64,000 nucleotides of DNA from Thelephora terrestris (GCA_015956445.1 WIUZ02000001.1:2976001-3040000); one strand, 5' to 3'. Counted from the stretch's first letter, positions 1 to 10,174 are shown. Made by a program: numbers and translations. Notes: generated by a model from the letters alone, not told the origin.

Positions 1-1043
1 CTTCACACGGTCGCCGCCGTGGAAGGAAAACCCGCATACTAACGACAGCACGCCGTAATTCCTACACCCTACTTCGGGTCCCTAGGTCCCCCAGCCACCA
101 CGAGCCGGAGGGGTCCCCTTTGAGCCTGGAGTTTACCAGCCCCCTGCAGACCCTGTGCGAGGACTGGTCAGAGGGAGAGCTCGAGACAGGACGGCGGCTC
201 GCCAAATTCACTACGGTTAGGGAGGGGAACAACTTCGTTCTTTCTTGTGAAGTCATCCGCCAAGACGCGTACGACCCCGAAGACGTTGTCATTTCCTGCA
301 TTTATTACAAAGGTACCGATGAATTCTACGTGACCTCCGTCGATATTCTCTACCTGTTCGAGAACGTTGCGGACGAAGCCCTCGGTACTTCCGAGAAGAC
401 TAGGTTGCGGAGGAACATTCAGTCGTTCCTCCCTACCCGGGTCGAGAAGGCTGATCGGGAGTACGGGGAACTTTATACCCAAATAATGAAGTTTCCCCCG
501 CCCAAGCCGAGAACGATTGAGAAGAAGATCAAGGTGTTCCGGTGGGTGCTGCTCGAAGATATTTTGAGCAAGATCGCATCGAAATACGTGAGTCTGCTGC
601 ACTTACTTCAACGCCTCAGACGCTAGGTACTGACGACTGAACGCTGAACTTAGCACGTCTTGCCTTCCGGTTTGGCTAGTCGACCGCATTCTCCGACGTT
701 ATATCGTTCTCCCTCTCCCCCGGAAGCCATCACGCGGTCGACAAGTTTGTCATCTGATTTGGACCTACAGGAAGGCGCTTCCTCAGATATCCCAGTGTCC
801 AAGTCAGCGCCTCCCTACGCTAACTCCCTGCTTCAGACGCACGCTGTTGTCCCAATCCTATCGTCCTATTCCGTATCACCTTCTCCGACTTCATATCCAC
901 CTTCGTACGAAGTATCGGGGTACACATTTTTCGATCCCTACGGACAAGGTCTCGACACGGCAGCCTCCTACCCCCCTTCACCCGCAGACGCTGCCTACCC
1001 GCCCCTCGATTATGGATACCATCCATACACAGCGCCGTTCTAA
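1..1043 (+). CDS. DUF7082 (Medusa/MedA-type) transcriptional regulator, 5' truncated
   Basis: Only the 3' part is present; the frame is open to the left edge, so the start lies outside the window. Exon 1 ends at 587, a phase-0 intron spans 588-653, and exon 2 runs to TAA at 1041-1043. Around 150-587 the protein carries the block typical of fungal DUF7082/Medusa proteins: GRRLAKF, VVISCIYYKGTDEFYVTSVD, then NIQSFLP, KFPPPKPRTIEKKIKVFRW and IASKYHVLPSG. Splicing restores SKY-HVLPSG exactly at the exon junction, which supports the intron. The tail is rich in Pro, Tyr and Ser, as expected of a low-complexity activation region. By family knowledge these are nuclear regulators of development (MedA) or carbon use (Acu1/Ren1 types); the role here is inferred. 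An in-frame start inside the window was not found; codon 120 is TTG. Confidence 0.8.
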
Positions 1044-1710
1044 TCCTATTGTTTTCTCGCAACCTGATCCGGCCGTCCACCGCCTCTCTCGAATATTGTT
1101 TTCGCTCGATCGTCCCGCCCGTTCTCCCACCCGCCTCATCTCGATTTGTCAATGCTCTCTCCTGTAGTGTGTCCTTGCTTAGCCGTCTGCTTGCCACTTC
1201 CAGCTTGACCGTGCACCTTGTTCCGTCCTATCTCGTTCGAGTTATCTCTCTTACTAATCCCACCGCAGTCAGTCGTCATATGCCCACTATCGATTTCTAA
1301 TATTTGGACCTCCCGTCCTCGCAGATACACCGGTCTTGTAATCGTACCGTACGATCCCCCTTGTAAATAGCGTTATGCCTAACTCGTCTGCTGTAAAAAT
1401 AGCAATCATCCCTTATTTTTTGAGCAACTGTTCCGTCGGATACTTTAACATTACGTCTTTGCTTGCCCCAGTTCCCTTTGTTCTCCATTCCTTGAGATTC
1501 GCATCAGAACATCACACTAGCGATGGCCAAAGCCTTGGGGAGAATGGAGAAAATGGAAGATCCATAGAGCGCGGGTCGGTATAGTTGGTCGCTCCGGGTG
1601 TGAACAGAAGTTGTGATTATAGAGGATTACAGTAGCTACTTGGGTGCACGATTGCCAACCTCTAAGGGATGCAGTAATTCCAGAATGTGCTGACGCTATG
1701 CTCTAACATC
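1044..1710. other. Convergent 3' flanks of the DUF7082 and LETM1 genes
   Basis: About 670 bp between two converging stop codons. The first 500 bp are pyrimidine-rich and look like 3' untranslated sequence. Short open frames on both strands lack codon structure or family motifs. I see no gene here. Confidence 0.6.
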
Positions 1711-3139
1711 CTATTGTCCGGCATGGAGCTCTGCGATCGTTTGTATGCGCTTCAGCACCGGATCCGTTGCTCCGACTTTCGCCCGTGACAGCCATCTCTC
1801 GAGATTATTGAGCATGTCTTCTCGGGATAGCTCCGATGTTACGCTGAATAAAGGTCAGCATAGATTCGAAAAGGGTGGACGGTCACGGCGTACAATCCTC
1901 TCTCGTCAAGAGCTTCCTGGAGTTCCGGAAGGGTGAGCCGTTGGCCTAAACCTTCTTGCTCCAGGAGAGTGTCGTCCTGCGTGATCCGTCGAAGGTGACG
2001 TGTCAATCTTAATCTCCGGATCGGCGGGGGGCCAAAGGTCGATAAATTGAGAACACTGCATCGGGTTGAGCTAAAATCAAGGGGTTTACCGCCCAGGAAG
2101 CTCACCCGTTCATAGCCAACAACTCGGTCCGTGACAAGGATGTCAGCGATGAAGGGGCTTGAAGGGATGCACGTTCGACGATCTTTCGAAAGTCCTCCTT
2201 CATAGAAGCGGCATAAAGCGCGGTTTTTTGCCTTCGTTTGGACAAGATCCGTTCGCGTTGGGATGGGAGGATGCATGTCGACGGCAGCATGAAAGGAGCG
2301 TAGATGACCATCAGGGGTATGAGTTCTTCGAGCGTGACCAGCACCAGGGCGAATGGAACTAATCTGTTCGTGGGTGAGTCCGGATGAGTCAAGGTCCGAG
2401 TCTAATATAGGGGTCAAACGGACTTGCGAACGTCGGCACGATGGGTTTCGATGAATCGGGTTTCCCATCGGGATAGTAACTGCCCGCCGGCTTTAACCCT
2501 AGCGAGCATCTCTTTGACTTGTCTTCTATGGGCGAAGATGAGCTTCAAGCCCCTGAAATAGAATTTCTGCAAAATCGCGTTGAGCGTTGGGGTGTTTGGT
2601 GATCGACTCGTGAACATACAAAATATTCCTTGGCTTGGTGCCACAGCCGTCCTATCTTCGAAGCGTCTGCAGGTGGTGGTGCAAGAATACCGTGTTTTGA
2701 GGCCTCGCTGTAATCGATCTTCACCGTTTCGACAATACCGGGTTCGGGAACGGGGTCACTAACACTCTTCTCATTCTTCCCAACGTCAGGGGTTCCAGGA
2801 GCCGCGGCAGTAGAGGTCGTGGTATGGTTCGAAGGCAAAGTCTTCACGGGCCCTGGACGGAGTTCGACCTTGTGTTTCCGCGGGGAAACAGATTGCAAGT
2901 TCGGTGTGTCCGGACTGGTGGCTTTCGGTGTTGTGTCGGTCGTAGGGGTAGTCAAGAGTCGATAAGAGTGGAACGGCAACGGCTCGTAGCGCAATCTTGA
3001 GAGGTTTAGAGGGGAAACCAACAAATTCCGTCTGGCTACGGATCTGCCAAGCAGTGGAGTTTAACGTTCACGCGGCGTGAGTGACAAAACCTGATGCAGA
3101 CCTTCGCGCAATTCCATGAGCGTTGAAGGAGCGAATCAT
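1711..3139 (-). CDS. MDM38: LETM1/Mdm38-type mitochondrial inner-membrane protein
   Basis: Six exons (3139-3091, 3035-2620, 2566-2424, 2363-2106, 2070-1894, 1843-1711) join in frame to a 391-aa protein. The chosen ATG gives MIRSFNAHGIARRSAS, an Arg/Ser-rich, acid-free mitochondrial presequence; the first intron (3036-3090) is the least certain join. The LETM1 core follows: LWHQAKEYF-KFYFRGLKLI, RWETRFIETHR, the membrane segment LVPFALVLVTLEELIPL, and APFMLPSTC. The ribosome-binding-like part has LNLSTFG and RHLRRITQDD, then EEGL-type and LERWL motifs to the end. The family acts in mitochondrial K+/H+ exchange and in docking ribosomes for membrane insertion of mitochondrial proteins. No EF hand is present, as is usual in fungal Mdm38. 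The intron at 2071-2105 is only 35 nt, and the sequence around it (LLAMNG-STRCSV) is the weakest match to the family. Element A ends about 300 bp upstream. Confidence 0.85.
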
Positions 3140-3428
3140 CCGTGAACCACGGGGCACTGCTGGGGGCTGGTTGGGGTTGTGAGGAACGACGGCAGTTCTT
3201 GTGAAGGTTGTATGCGTGGTGCGCGCTGACGGTGGCCTTCGGCAGCGGGATCGCGGCGTTTCCCACGCTTGCTGCCTCGAGCCTGTTACCTCAGGGAGCA
3301 CAAAAATTCAAGGTGGTGCTACGATATCCCACATACTTATAATTCAAGTTACCACCAGCTTCATTTTTTCCAGGCTTGAAAAAAAAGCGCTCTGGATAAC
3401 TGATTAATGGGACACGAACAATATGAAG
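3140..3428. promoter_or_regulatory. LETM1 upstream region left of element A
   Basis: The 290 bp between the LETM1 start and the left target-site duplication of element A. It must hold what is left of the proximal LETM1 promoter. No clear TATA box is seen on the minus strand. Confidence 0.4.
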
Positions 3429-3435
3429 TGTCAAC
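3429..3435. repeat. Target-site duplication of element A, left copy
   Basis: TGTCAAC directly precedes the left terminus (CCCAGTGG...) and is repeated exactly at 9602-9608, directly after the right terminus (...CACTGGG). Because of flanking C and G bases the match can also be read as 9 bp, GTGTCAACC, with termini CCAGTG/CACTGG. Confidence 0.85.
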
Positions 3436-3480
3436 CCCAGTGGAAAGTTCGAAAATTGGTGGCGACGCGCGGCGGTTCGA
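3436..3480 (+). repeat. Left terminal inverted repeat of element A
   Basis: Starts CCCAGTGGAAAGTTCG and pairs in inverted orientation with 9557-9601. The outer 12 bp match at 11 positions; the inner part is matched with gaps. It contains GGCGACGCG, which has TCGCC-type counterparts near the right end. Confidence 0.75.
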
Positions 3481-3638
3481 AGCGACTGGATCGATTGATG
3501 GCGACTTGTGGCCACCGAGACTCATATTAGATTTTGTACAAGTAGAATAATGAACAAAATTGACGTCACACCGCCTTGTTCTGGTGGTTTCAAATAATTC
3601 ACGAGACCCTAAAATGTGGGAATAAATTTTATGGTATG

Positions 3639-3660
3639 GAAAAAAATCTCTAAGTCCACG
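3639..3660. promoter_or_regulatory. A-tract plus CTAAGTCCA motif upstream of the element A transposase
   Basis: A run of A followed by TCTCTAAGTCCACG, about 40 bp before the start codon. Element B has the same motif twice at the matching place (10029-10093, TTCTAAGTCCAAG). Conservation between otherwise diverged upstream regions suggests a promoter or transposase-binding site; its function is inferred. Confidence 0.5.
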
Positions 3661-3697
3661 TCACTTGTACCAAGACCATCCCTCGGATCCCGCAACG

Positions 3698-6600
3698 ATG
3701 TCCGAGGTGTGTCGCTGCAATATGTGCGTTAGACGTTTCGGGACTCCGCAGGTTGTAGCGAGATCCACCTGGTATACGCACAACCCAGGAGGGAAAAAAG
3801 CTACCCGGCTTGCCGAACGCCAGAGTCGTATCGACGCCATCCGTCGTGATAATGATCTCTCCCGAGATAATTCCGGATCTGGGACTTCCCCTCTCTTGGG
3901 AAAACGGCCTGCGGAAGAAGGCGAAGATCCTCCAGAGGGAGCTAAGCGCGTAGCGAGATCGGGTTCTGTACGTATATACCCGTAATCTTATCTATTCATC
4001 ATATTGATCGCATCGATCCTGTGGAATGTATGTCTAGCCTCCCGGTGGACCTCCGTCGCGCATGCATACGCCTCTGTCGGACCAGGGCATGTATTCTCCT
4101 CCTCGTTCCCAGCCCTTGTCACCTCCTCTGTCTCGTTCTCCACCACCTATTCCACCCCCATCACCACCACCTCCTCCTCCTCCCCCTCCCCCTCCCCCTC
4201 CATTGGACTTTGATCAAGACAACTCACCGGCTAGTTCTGGACGCAGTACGCCAGTGGACCACCTTTATCCACCAGCTAGTGTCGAACGAATCCAGGTTGC
4301 CGTCGATTTTATCAAACATGTCCAGGCGGCTAGGCTCGCGGATCAATTTATTCCCGAGGATCTTGCGGACTTCCTGGATCCCCAGGAACACGAAACCACC
4401 CCTCTGGACGACCCCGATCTTATGTTATCACTTCGGGCGTTTATCTGGTTCTTGGGATGTACTCAGAGTAGCTACGAACAGATGCGTCTTATCACGCAGG
4501 CTCGGGACCCCGGCATCAATATGTTATCCTATTACCGGGTTGAGCAGAGGGCACGGCAACTCTCCGGCATCGTCACCTGGGAGCACGACATGTGCGTTAA
4601 ATCTTGCGTCGGATTCACTGGTCCGTTCGAGCAACTCCGGTACTGTCCCGAATGCGGCACGGCTCGACCAACTCCGGAGGAAACTCCCGATCCCACTGAC
4701 GAAAAAATCCCCCGCAAAGTCTTTACGACCTTTCCCGTCGGCCCGCAACTCCAGGCACGTTGGAAGAACCCCGAGACCGCCAAGAAAATGTTTTACCGCT
4801 GGGAAAAAACGCAAGATATTCGTGAGGAATGTGAGGCATCTGGTATTGGCCCCGAGATCTATGACGACATCTTATCCGGGCAAGCCTATCTTGACGCCGC
4901 TTCGGACGCTTCTGGGGGCATCAAAAAATACGACACTGTGCTCATGATGTCAATTGATGGCGCGCAACTTCATCGGAACAAACAATCAAATTGCTGGATG
5001 TATATTTGGATTATTCTAGATCTGGGCCCGGACGAACGATACAAGATACGAAGTATTCTTCCCGGTGGTATTATTCCCGGTCCGGACCACCCCAAGAACA
5101 TGGACTCATTTCTGTTTCCGGGTGTAGCTCACGTCTCTGCGCTTCAACGGGAGGGACTACCTATCTGGGACGCATACAATCACCTGCGCGTGGTCGCCTT
5201 CATCTTCTTGCTCTTGGTCTTGGCGGACGCGGTTGCGATGGCCGATGTCAGCGGATCCGTTGGCCACCATGGCCGGAAAGGTTGCCGCCTGCTCTGTGGA
5301 TTCGCTGGGCGGAACAAGGCTCAGGGATCTCATTATTACCCGGCGCTCTTTCGACCTGATGGCTTTGAGGACCACCCAACGTCGAAGCATCCGGATGTTG
5401 ACGTCAACGAGCTTCCGGAACCTGATCCCGCTAAATATCGGCAAGGTCTCGATTCCATCATTTCCTCCCCACACGAGACTGAGTTAGCGAGGCGCCGATG
5501 GGAATCGGGTATCGGGAAGCCCAGTATCTTTGACGGCCTTCCCCGTATTTTAGATCTTCCGACGTGTTTTGCAGGTGATCTTATGCACCAGCCCTTAATT
5601 AACATAGCTACCCTTCTATTCGACCTGTGGTGTGCGCGACCGGATGCCCGAAAATTCGACCGAACTAGTGATTGGCCTTGGGCTGTGCTCGTCGGGGACA
5701 CTTGGAAGAGGCACGGAGCGACCGTCGCACGGGCCGCAAAACATCTCCCCACTTCCTTTGGCCGGGTGCCTCGAAATCCTCAAAAAAAAATCTCAAGCGG
5801 GTATAAGGCTATCGAATTTTTGTACTATATCTACGGCCAGGGACCCGGAGTATTCTACAACGTCCTCCCGGAACCGTACTACTCCCACTTCTGCAAACTC
5901 GTTCGCGCGATCCGACTGATATTTCAACGGACCCTTTCTCGGCAGCAATTGCTTGATGCGCACACCCTTCTTCTCCAGTGGACGACGGAATTTGAACTGA
6001 TTTACTGTCAGAGGAACCCGGACCGCCTACACTTCGTACGCCAATGCGTACATTCGCTCACCCACCTTGCCAAGGAGACGTCTCGCTTGGGCCCTCTCTG
6101 CCTCTCGTCCCAATGGACCATGGAACGCGTAGTCGGCTACCTCGGCTCGCTTCTCAGGCAACCATCAAACATCTTCCGGAATCTTGCCGCACAATCCAGG
6201 CGCCTCGCTTATGTCAACGCCATGATGGCAATTTGGCCCGAATTCAAACTAACCGAGAAGGAGCCCCGTGGATCCAAGGAACTCGGTGATGGGTATCGGT
6301 TACTGGGCCCCAAGGATACTCAACTCTATCGACTTTCGGATGCAGAGCAGACAGCCCTCAACATCTTTTTCACCGGTGAGGGCACTCCTGCAGACGACGG
6401 CCAAGAATCCCTGTATCGATGGGCAAGACTCCGGCTTCCGACGGAACAAATCGCTAGATCTCGTCTGAAAGAGGTCGAGCGGTGTACGAATATGGCACGG
6501 ACTGACCGCAATGTCAAGGTATGTTAATTTTATGTCCCCTTTTGAGCGTTCTCACTATGTCCCACAGATCTTACACGAAGGCATCATTCAGTTTGCCGAA

Positions 6601-6951
6601 GTTTGCTTCTATTTCATCAAGACGTTTGGACCCACATCAAGAGCGCTCGCCCTCGTATCAGTCTATTCGACACCCGACGAGCACCTCCTTCAGCACAGCC
6701 ACTCGACGCTTCTTGTCTGCCGGTATCAAAGCGAGGCCCTTCAAGTTATCGACGCCAAAGCGATCCTTTCCGTTGTCGCTATGGTCCCTTTTCCGTTTAG
6801 TGTCGGTAATCATACTAATCAACATTTTGTAATTGAAAAGATTGGGTTGGATGTAATCGAGGTAGGCGATCCTGTAGACGACTCGGACTCGGACGGTCCT
6901 GTAGACGACTCGGACTCGGACGGTTCTGTAGACGACGATGAGGACAATTAA
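3698..6951 (+). CDS. Tnp2-like transposase of element A
   Basis: Three phase-0 exons (3698-3967, 4038-6518, 6568-6951) give 1044 aa. The N-terminus has CRCNMC followed by RSTWYTH, a likely CxCxxC...H metal-binding module. A long Pro run and acidic linker follow. The core keeps the features of Tnp2 (Transposase_21) proteins of basidiomycetes: SIDGAQLHRNKQSNCWMYIW, ILPGGIIPGPDHP, DSFLFPG, GHHGRKGCRLLC, GSHYYPALFRP and CFAGDLMHQPLIN. The Asp residues in SIDGAQ and FAGDLMHQ are the best candidates for a DDE-type catalytic site. A late exon (ILHEGIIQFAEV...) ends in an acidic tail with a 27-bp repeat. The expected role is cutting and joining the element ends in the nucleus. The start chosen is the first ATG (MSEVCRC). 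Element B has the same three-exon layout and splice phases. No frameshift or stop is seen. Confidence 0.85.
6871..6936 (+). repeat. 27-bp tandem repeat encoding acidic DSDSDG units
   Basis: The 27-bp unit CCTGTAGACGACTCGGACTC... occurs twice (6871-6897, 6898-6924), followed by a third partial copy. It encodes PVDDSDSDG repeats in the transposase C-terminus. Two identical full copies imply recent slippage. Confidence 0.85.
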
Positions 6952-7096
6952 AATAATGAATTTATTCGCATTTTTCACGCCTCAAGTAGACGAAGAATTG
7001 CCCGATCCGACCCCGAAAGAATACTGTACAGTTCCCCAAATCCCCAAAAAAATCGCTTTTTTCATCTCTCTCTCTCTCCCATTATCTCGTCGAAAA

Positions 7097-9188
7097 ATGT
7101 CTGCTCTGCACTCGAACGCCTCCTCGCCTATCCTGATTACCTCTGGGTCTTCGGATCACTCGGATCCTGCTATCTGGGTGACGTCTAGCCCTCGTGCTGA
7201 TTTTTCTGGAGCTGGGACGTCTAGATCTGGCTTACTCGGTCCCCCTCGCTTCCCTAATCCGACTACTTTCGCTCCCCATCTTCCCGCGATGCCATACAAT
7301 CGTGATCACGAGTTTGATGAAATGCGTAATGAGTGCCATCAGCTTCGCCAAAGGGTTACCCGACTTGAAACCGACCTTGCGCGTTCGCAAGGAAATGTAT
7401 TCACTCTGACGTACGTATATCTCGATTTGATTACATACGCTAACTATAGTACAGGGCCTCCTACAATTATCTTGTCGATAATCTCGGCAAAAAACTTGAC
7501 GCTACGACGACCAACATCGAGGCGATGGTCAATCGGATCACGCCCGGTTACGCGGCTCCCAGCTCCGTTTCCCACATTCCCCTGAACCCAAGCAAGGATG
7601 ATTGGGCCCACAAGATCCCTTATTGGACGAAAAAAGCCTGGACTGAGCTCAAGTATAGCCGCGATGCCGGCAATCTCACGACGTCCGTCTCAACCGCCTT
7701 CTTAGAGGACGAATTCGGCAACACTGTGCCAGAAGGGGTACGCGACGCCGTTTACAAGGACGTCCAAGGTTTTTTTCTCGACAAGAGTCAGGATCCGGAT
7801 ACTCGGGACAAACTCGGCCCGCGGGAACAGATCGGCTTCGAGCTGGCCGAAGCCTTCCGCATCACGCTGGAGGGCAAGTACCCCTGGCTGCGCCTCTGCG
7901 ACGGCCACTGGAAGGTATCTCAGCTGTGGACGAACGTCTGGAGCTCGTGGTCGTCGAACCACGCAAGTCCCCGGAGCTCCCCCACTTCAGACGAAGATAA
8001 AAAAATCAATATTGGTAATAAGCGAGATCACACTGATGACAGTGACACTTCGGACCCATCAATTAAGAAGATCAAGATTGACAAAGGGAAGGGCGTCGAC
8101 AAAGGGAATGGGGTCGACAAGCTGCCCACGCCAGTCCCGGCACCAGTCCCGGCGCCCAAGAACAGCCGTCCCAAGCCGACGCTGAAGAAAATTGTTGCAA
8201 AGGTACCCGGGGTAAGTATACTTATCATATTCATCATACTCACGAACTAACAATGCATACTTAGAAGACCAAAAACTTATTGTATTTATCTCGTTGGCGG
8301 TCGCGACCACCTGATCGCGATACTAACTTTTTGTCTAGCGCCGGCTTCAGGGTCCCCACCCCCACTGTTTTCCAGAACGCGGTACCCATGGTGCGTGTTT
8401 CCTGGGTCGTCTGAACGACCTCCTGTTGCTAACAAAGAAACAGACCTCTGCGACGGACCCCGGGAGGGTTATCGTCCCTGCCACCCCTTCTCTTCCCTCC
8501 AGCCCTCCCGTTGCAGGCACATCAAAGGTATGTTGTTTCGAGGGTCGTTCCGGCGGTGCGATACAACTAATATATTGAATAGATCCCCATCGCGAACTCT
8601 GCGATGGTTAGCATCCCTCCCACCCCTTCTCCCCCCTCTTCTCCCCGCATTTCCCCACCATCTCTACAAGTGGGGAAATCCCTTCCAGCGGACGACGTCC
8701 CGGGGATCGCGCATTACAGCATGTCGCCCGCCAACAACATCCTCCCGTCCCACGTCGTCCCAATCCCATCAACTCCACCCCCCCCTGGCGCCGCTGGTGA
8801 TCCGGATCAGTCGGATGCCGAGACCACGCCCCAAGAGAGCAGCGTCACGCTCTCTTCGTCCGGGAAGCCTGCCCCGAAGAAGAAGCGAACGAGCCAAAAG
8901 TAAGTTTAATTGTATATTGCGGATTATCTACACTGATTACATTATGCACAGACAAAAATGCTTCGAAGCGTGGTCCAAGGAAAACGAAGGGGGCCTCAAT
9001 GCATTCAATACAGCCTGGGGCCGCCTCTCGAAGGAACAGAAACAAGTAAGTAATCTACAGAGTTGTACAAACTGCCCAGCTGACGCATCTGGCACGCAGG
9101 AATTCGCGAAAACCCTCCTTTCGGTACGTCGCTTACATCACTAGGCCGTCGGGACGTCTACTCACTTTCATTCTCCCAGAAAAACTGA
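7097..9188 (+). CDS. Element A partner protein (possible TnpA-like DNA-binding factor)
   Basis: Nine exons (7097-7410, 7455-8211, 8265-8299, 8339-8390, 8444-8527, 8583-8899, 8952-9045, 9100-9123, 9180-9188) join in frame to 561 aa. A Ser-rich N-terminus leads to a coiled coil (about 75-130: ECHQLRQRVTRLETDLARS). A compact domain follows (about 150-280), with DEFGNTVPEGVRDAVYKDV, EAFRITLEGKYPWLRLCDGH and WKVSQLW. Next come a Lys-rich stretch with DKGKGVDKG repeats, a Pro-rich linker, and a C-terminus PKKKRTSQK...AFNTAWGRLSKEQKQ resembling an HMG-box helix. I know no named domain for it. It starts 145 bp after the transposase stop, on the same strand, and the order is repeated in element B. By analogy with TnpA of En/Spm it may bind subterminal repeats; that is inference. 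The two small final exons are the least certain. Confidence 0.7.
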
Positions 9189-9556
9189 TCACGCGGGAAT
9201 CCGAAAGCGGTAATAGCGAACGGGAAGGAATTCGATATCGCACTGTGTAATAACTAGATTTGTATTTTCCACGCGTCGCCATGAATTGATATCAATTGCC
9301 TTGAACCGCTACCAACCCCCGCGAATCGCCTGATTTAGTATTTAATATTTTAATTACAAGCAACGTGCCTCGCCCACAGTAGGTCAGAATCGCCTGGGGT
9401 TGCCGGCAGTCGCTGTCAGAAGCTCGGGAGAAGTCATTTAATTAATGTAAACTACGACAAATTTGATCTAGTTTCCGCCAGTTTCCCCCAATACTGGAAA
9501 TGTCCAGTTTCACGACTCGTGGTGACCGAGGGCGAGTCGAACCCAATTCAATCGAA

Positions 9557-9601
9557 AACGTCGCCCGGAGTTGCCATCAACTTCCGAAACTTTTCACTGG
9601 G
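9557..9601 (-). repeat. Right terminal inverted repeat of element A
   Basis: Reads outward as ...CGAAACTTTTCACTGGG. It pairs with 3436-3480 in inverted orientation and is followed at once by the second TGTCAAC. Confidence 0.75.
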
Positions 9602-9608
9602 TGTCAAC
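9602..9608. repeat. Target-site duplication of element A, right copy
   Basis: TGTCAAC, identical to 3429-3435. Confidence 0.85.
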
Positions 9609-9849
9609 CGTCGCGTCTCAACGTTTCTTCGACTGATCTAGTTCACACCTCAACAACCCAGCTGGATCAACATCAGCCCGCTGAGTTGCAAGCTCCGCGT
9701 CACCATATTATCTGGCGAGACGGGTGACCTTGCTCTATATTTGTCACCATGGTGCTGTACAGCGGGCCCGGGATATACCTGGTGGGATCAGATTACCCTT
9801 TAGATTGGTGGGTCGTGCTTCACCCTCAAGGCCAAGCTTGGCGTTCGGC
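9609..9849. other. Host spacer between elements A and B
   Basis: 241 bp that belong to neither transposon. No gene is seen; presumably original LETM1-DOCK intergenic DNA. Confidence 0.6.
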
Positions 9850-9856
9850 CTTGAAG
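9850..9856. repeat. Target-site duplication of element B, left copy
   Basis: CTTGAAG directly before the left terminus CCCGGTAAGAA. It is repeated exactly at 19435-19441. Confidence 0.8.
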
Positions 9857-9905
9857 CCCGGTAAGAAATTCGTTTACCACCACTGATCGGTAGCGATCTT
9901 GGTCG
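9857..9905 (+). repeat. Left terminal inverted repeat of element B
   Basis: CCCGGTAAGAA at the outer edge and GCGATCTTGGTCGAT at the inner edge are matched in inverted orientation by 19386-19434. The sequence between them is only partly conserved. Confidence 0.7.
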
Positions 9906-10028
9906 ATGAGATCGAGTCCTCGCGATCCTCAAAAATGTCCAGCGATTTGGGCGTTATTTTGTCGTATTCAACATGTATTTTAGCGTAGTATTTTTTAATA
10001 ATCACGAATATTCTAATATTTCCGGAGT

Positions 10029-10093
10029 GACGCAATCGAAAAAAACTTCTAAGTCCAAGAGACGCAACCGAAAAAAAACTTCTAAGTCCAAGA
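10029..10093 (+). repeat. Tandem 32-bp repeat upstream of the element B transposase
   Basis: GACGCAA(T/C)CG, an A-tract and CTTCTAAGTCCAAGA occur twice in direct tandem. A single related motif lies at the same place in element A (3639-3660). A promoter or transposase-binding role is inferred. Confidence 0.75.
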
Positions 10094-10174
10094 GACTATC
10101 GGTACGCCCACGTAAGTCCATCGTCCCTCGTGTTGTCCTCGCAAGATTTATAACCTGTCGAGACTAGGATAACT

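Larger units (their letters stand above)
3436..9601 (+). mobile_element. Element A: complete two-gene DNA transposon with a Tnp2-like transposase
   Basis: A 6166-bp unit bounded by inverted termini and a 7-bp direct duplication. The left end reads CCCAGTGGAAAGTTCGAA; the reverse complement of the right end reads CCCAGTGAAAAGTTTCGGAA. The similarity continues inward for about 45 bp with small gaps. Short GGCGA motifs near the left end recur as TCGCC near the right end (for example around 3461, 3497, 9280, 9336 and 9571), as in subterminal repeats. Inside are a transposase gene (3698-6951) and a partner gene (7097-9188), both open end to end. The Tnp2-like transposase is the hallmark of CACTA/EnSpm elements, but the ends are not CACTA and the duplication is 7 bp, not 3. 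It therefore looks like a separate lineage. Both genes and both ends being intact suggest recent activity. Confidence 0.85.

Noticed and set aside
820-1197. Minus-strand open frame of about 125 codons over the DUF7082 gene tail
   Set aside because: It mirrors the Pro/Tyr-rich coding sequence of the real gene and has no family features.
4021-4947. Second plus-strand open frame of about 308 codons over the element A transposase start
   Set aside because: Out-of-frame shadow of the transposase; it is open only because of the C-rich low-complexity sequence.
3436-9601. Calling element A a hAT transposon because of CAGTG-like ends and a duplication near 8 bp
   Set aside because: The transposase has Tnp2 motifs and none of the hAT dimerisation-domain features.
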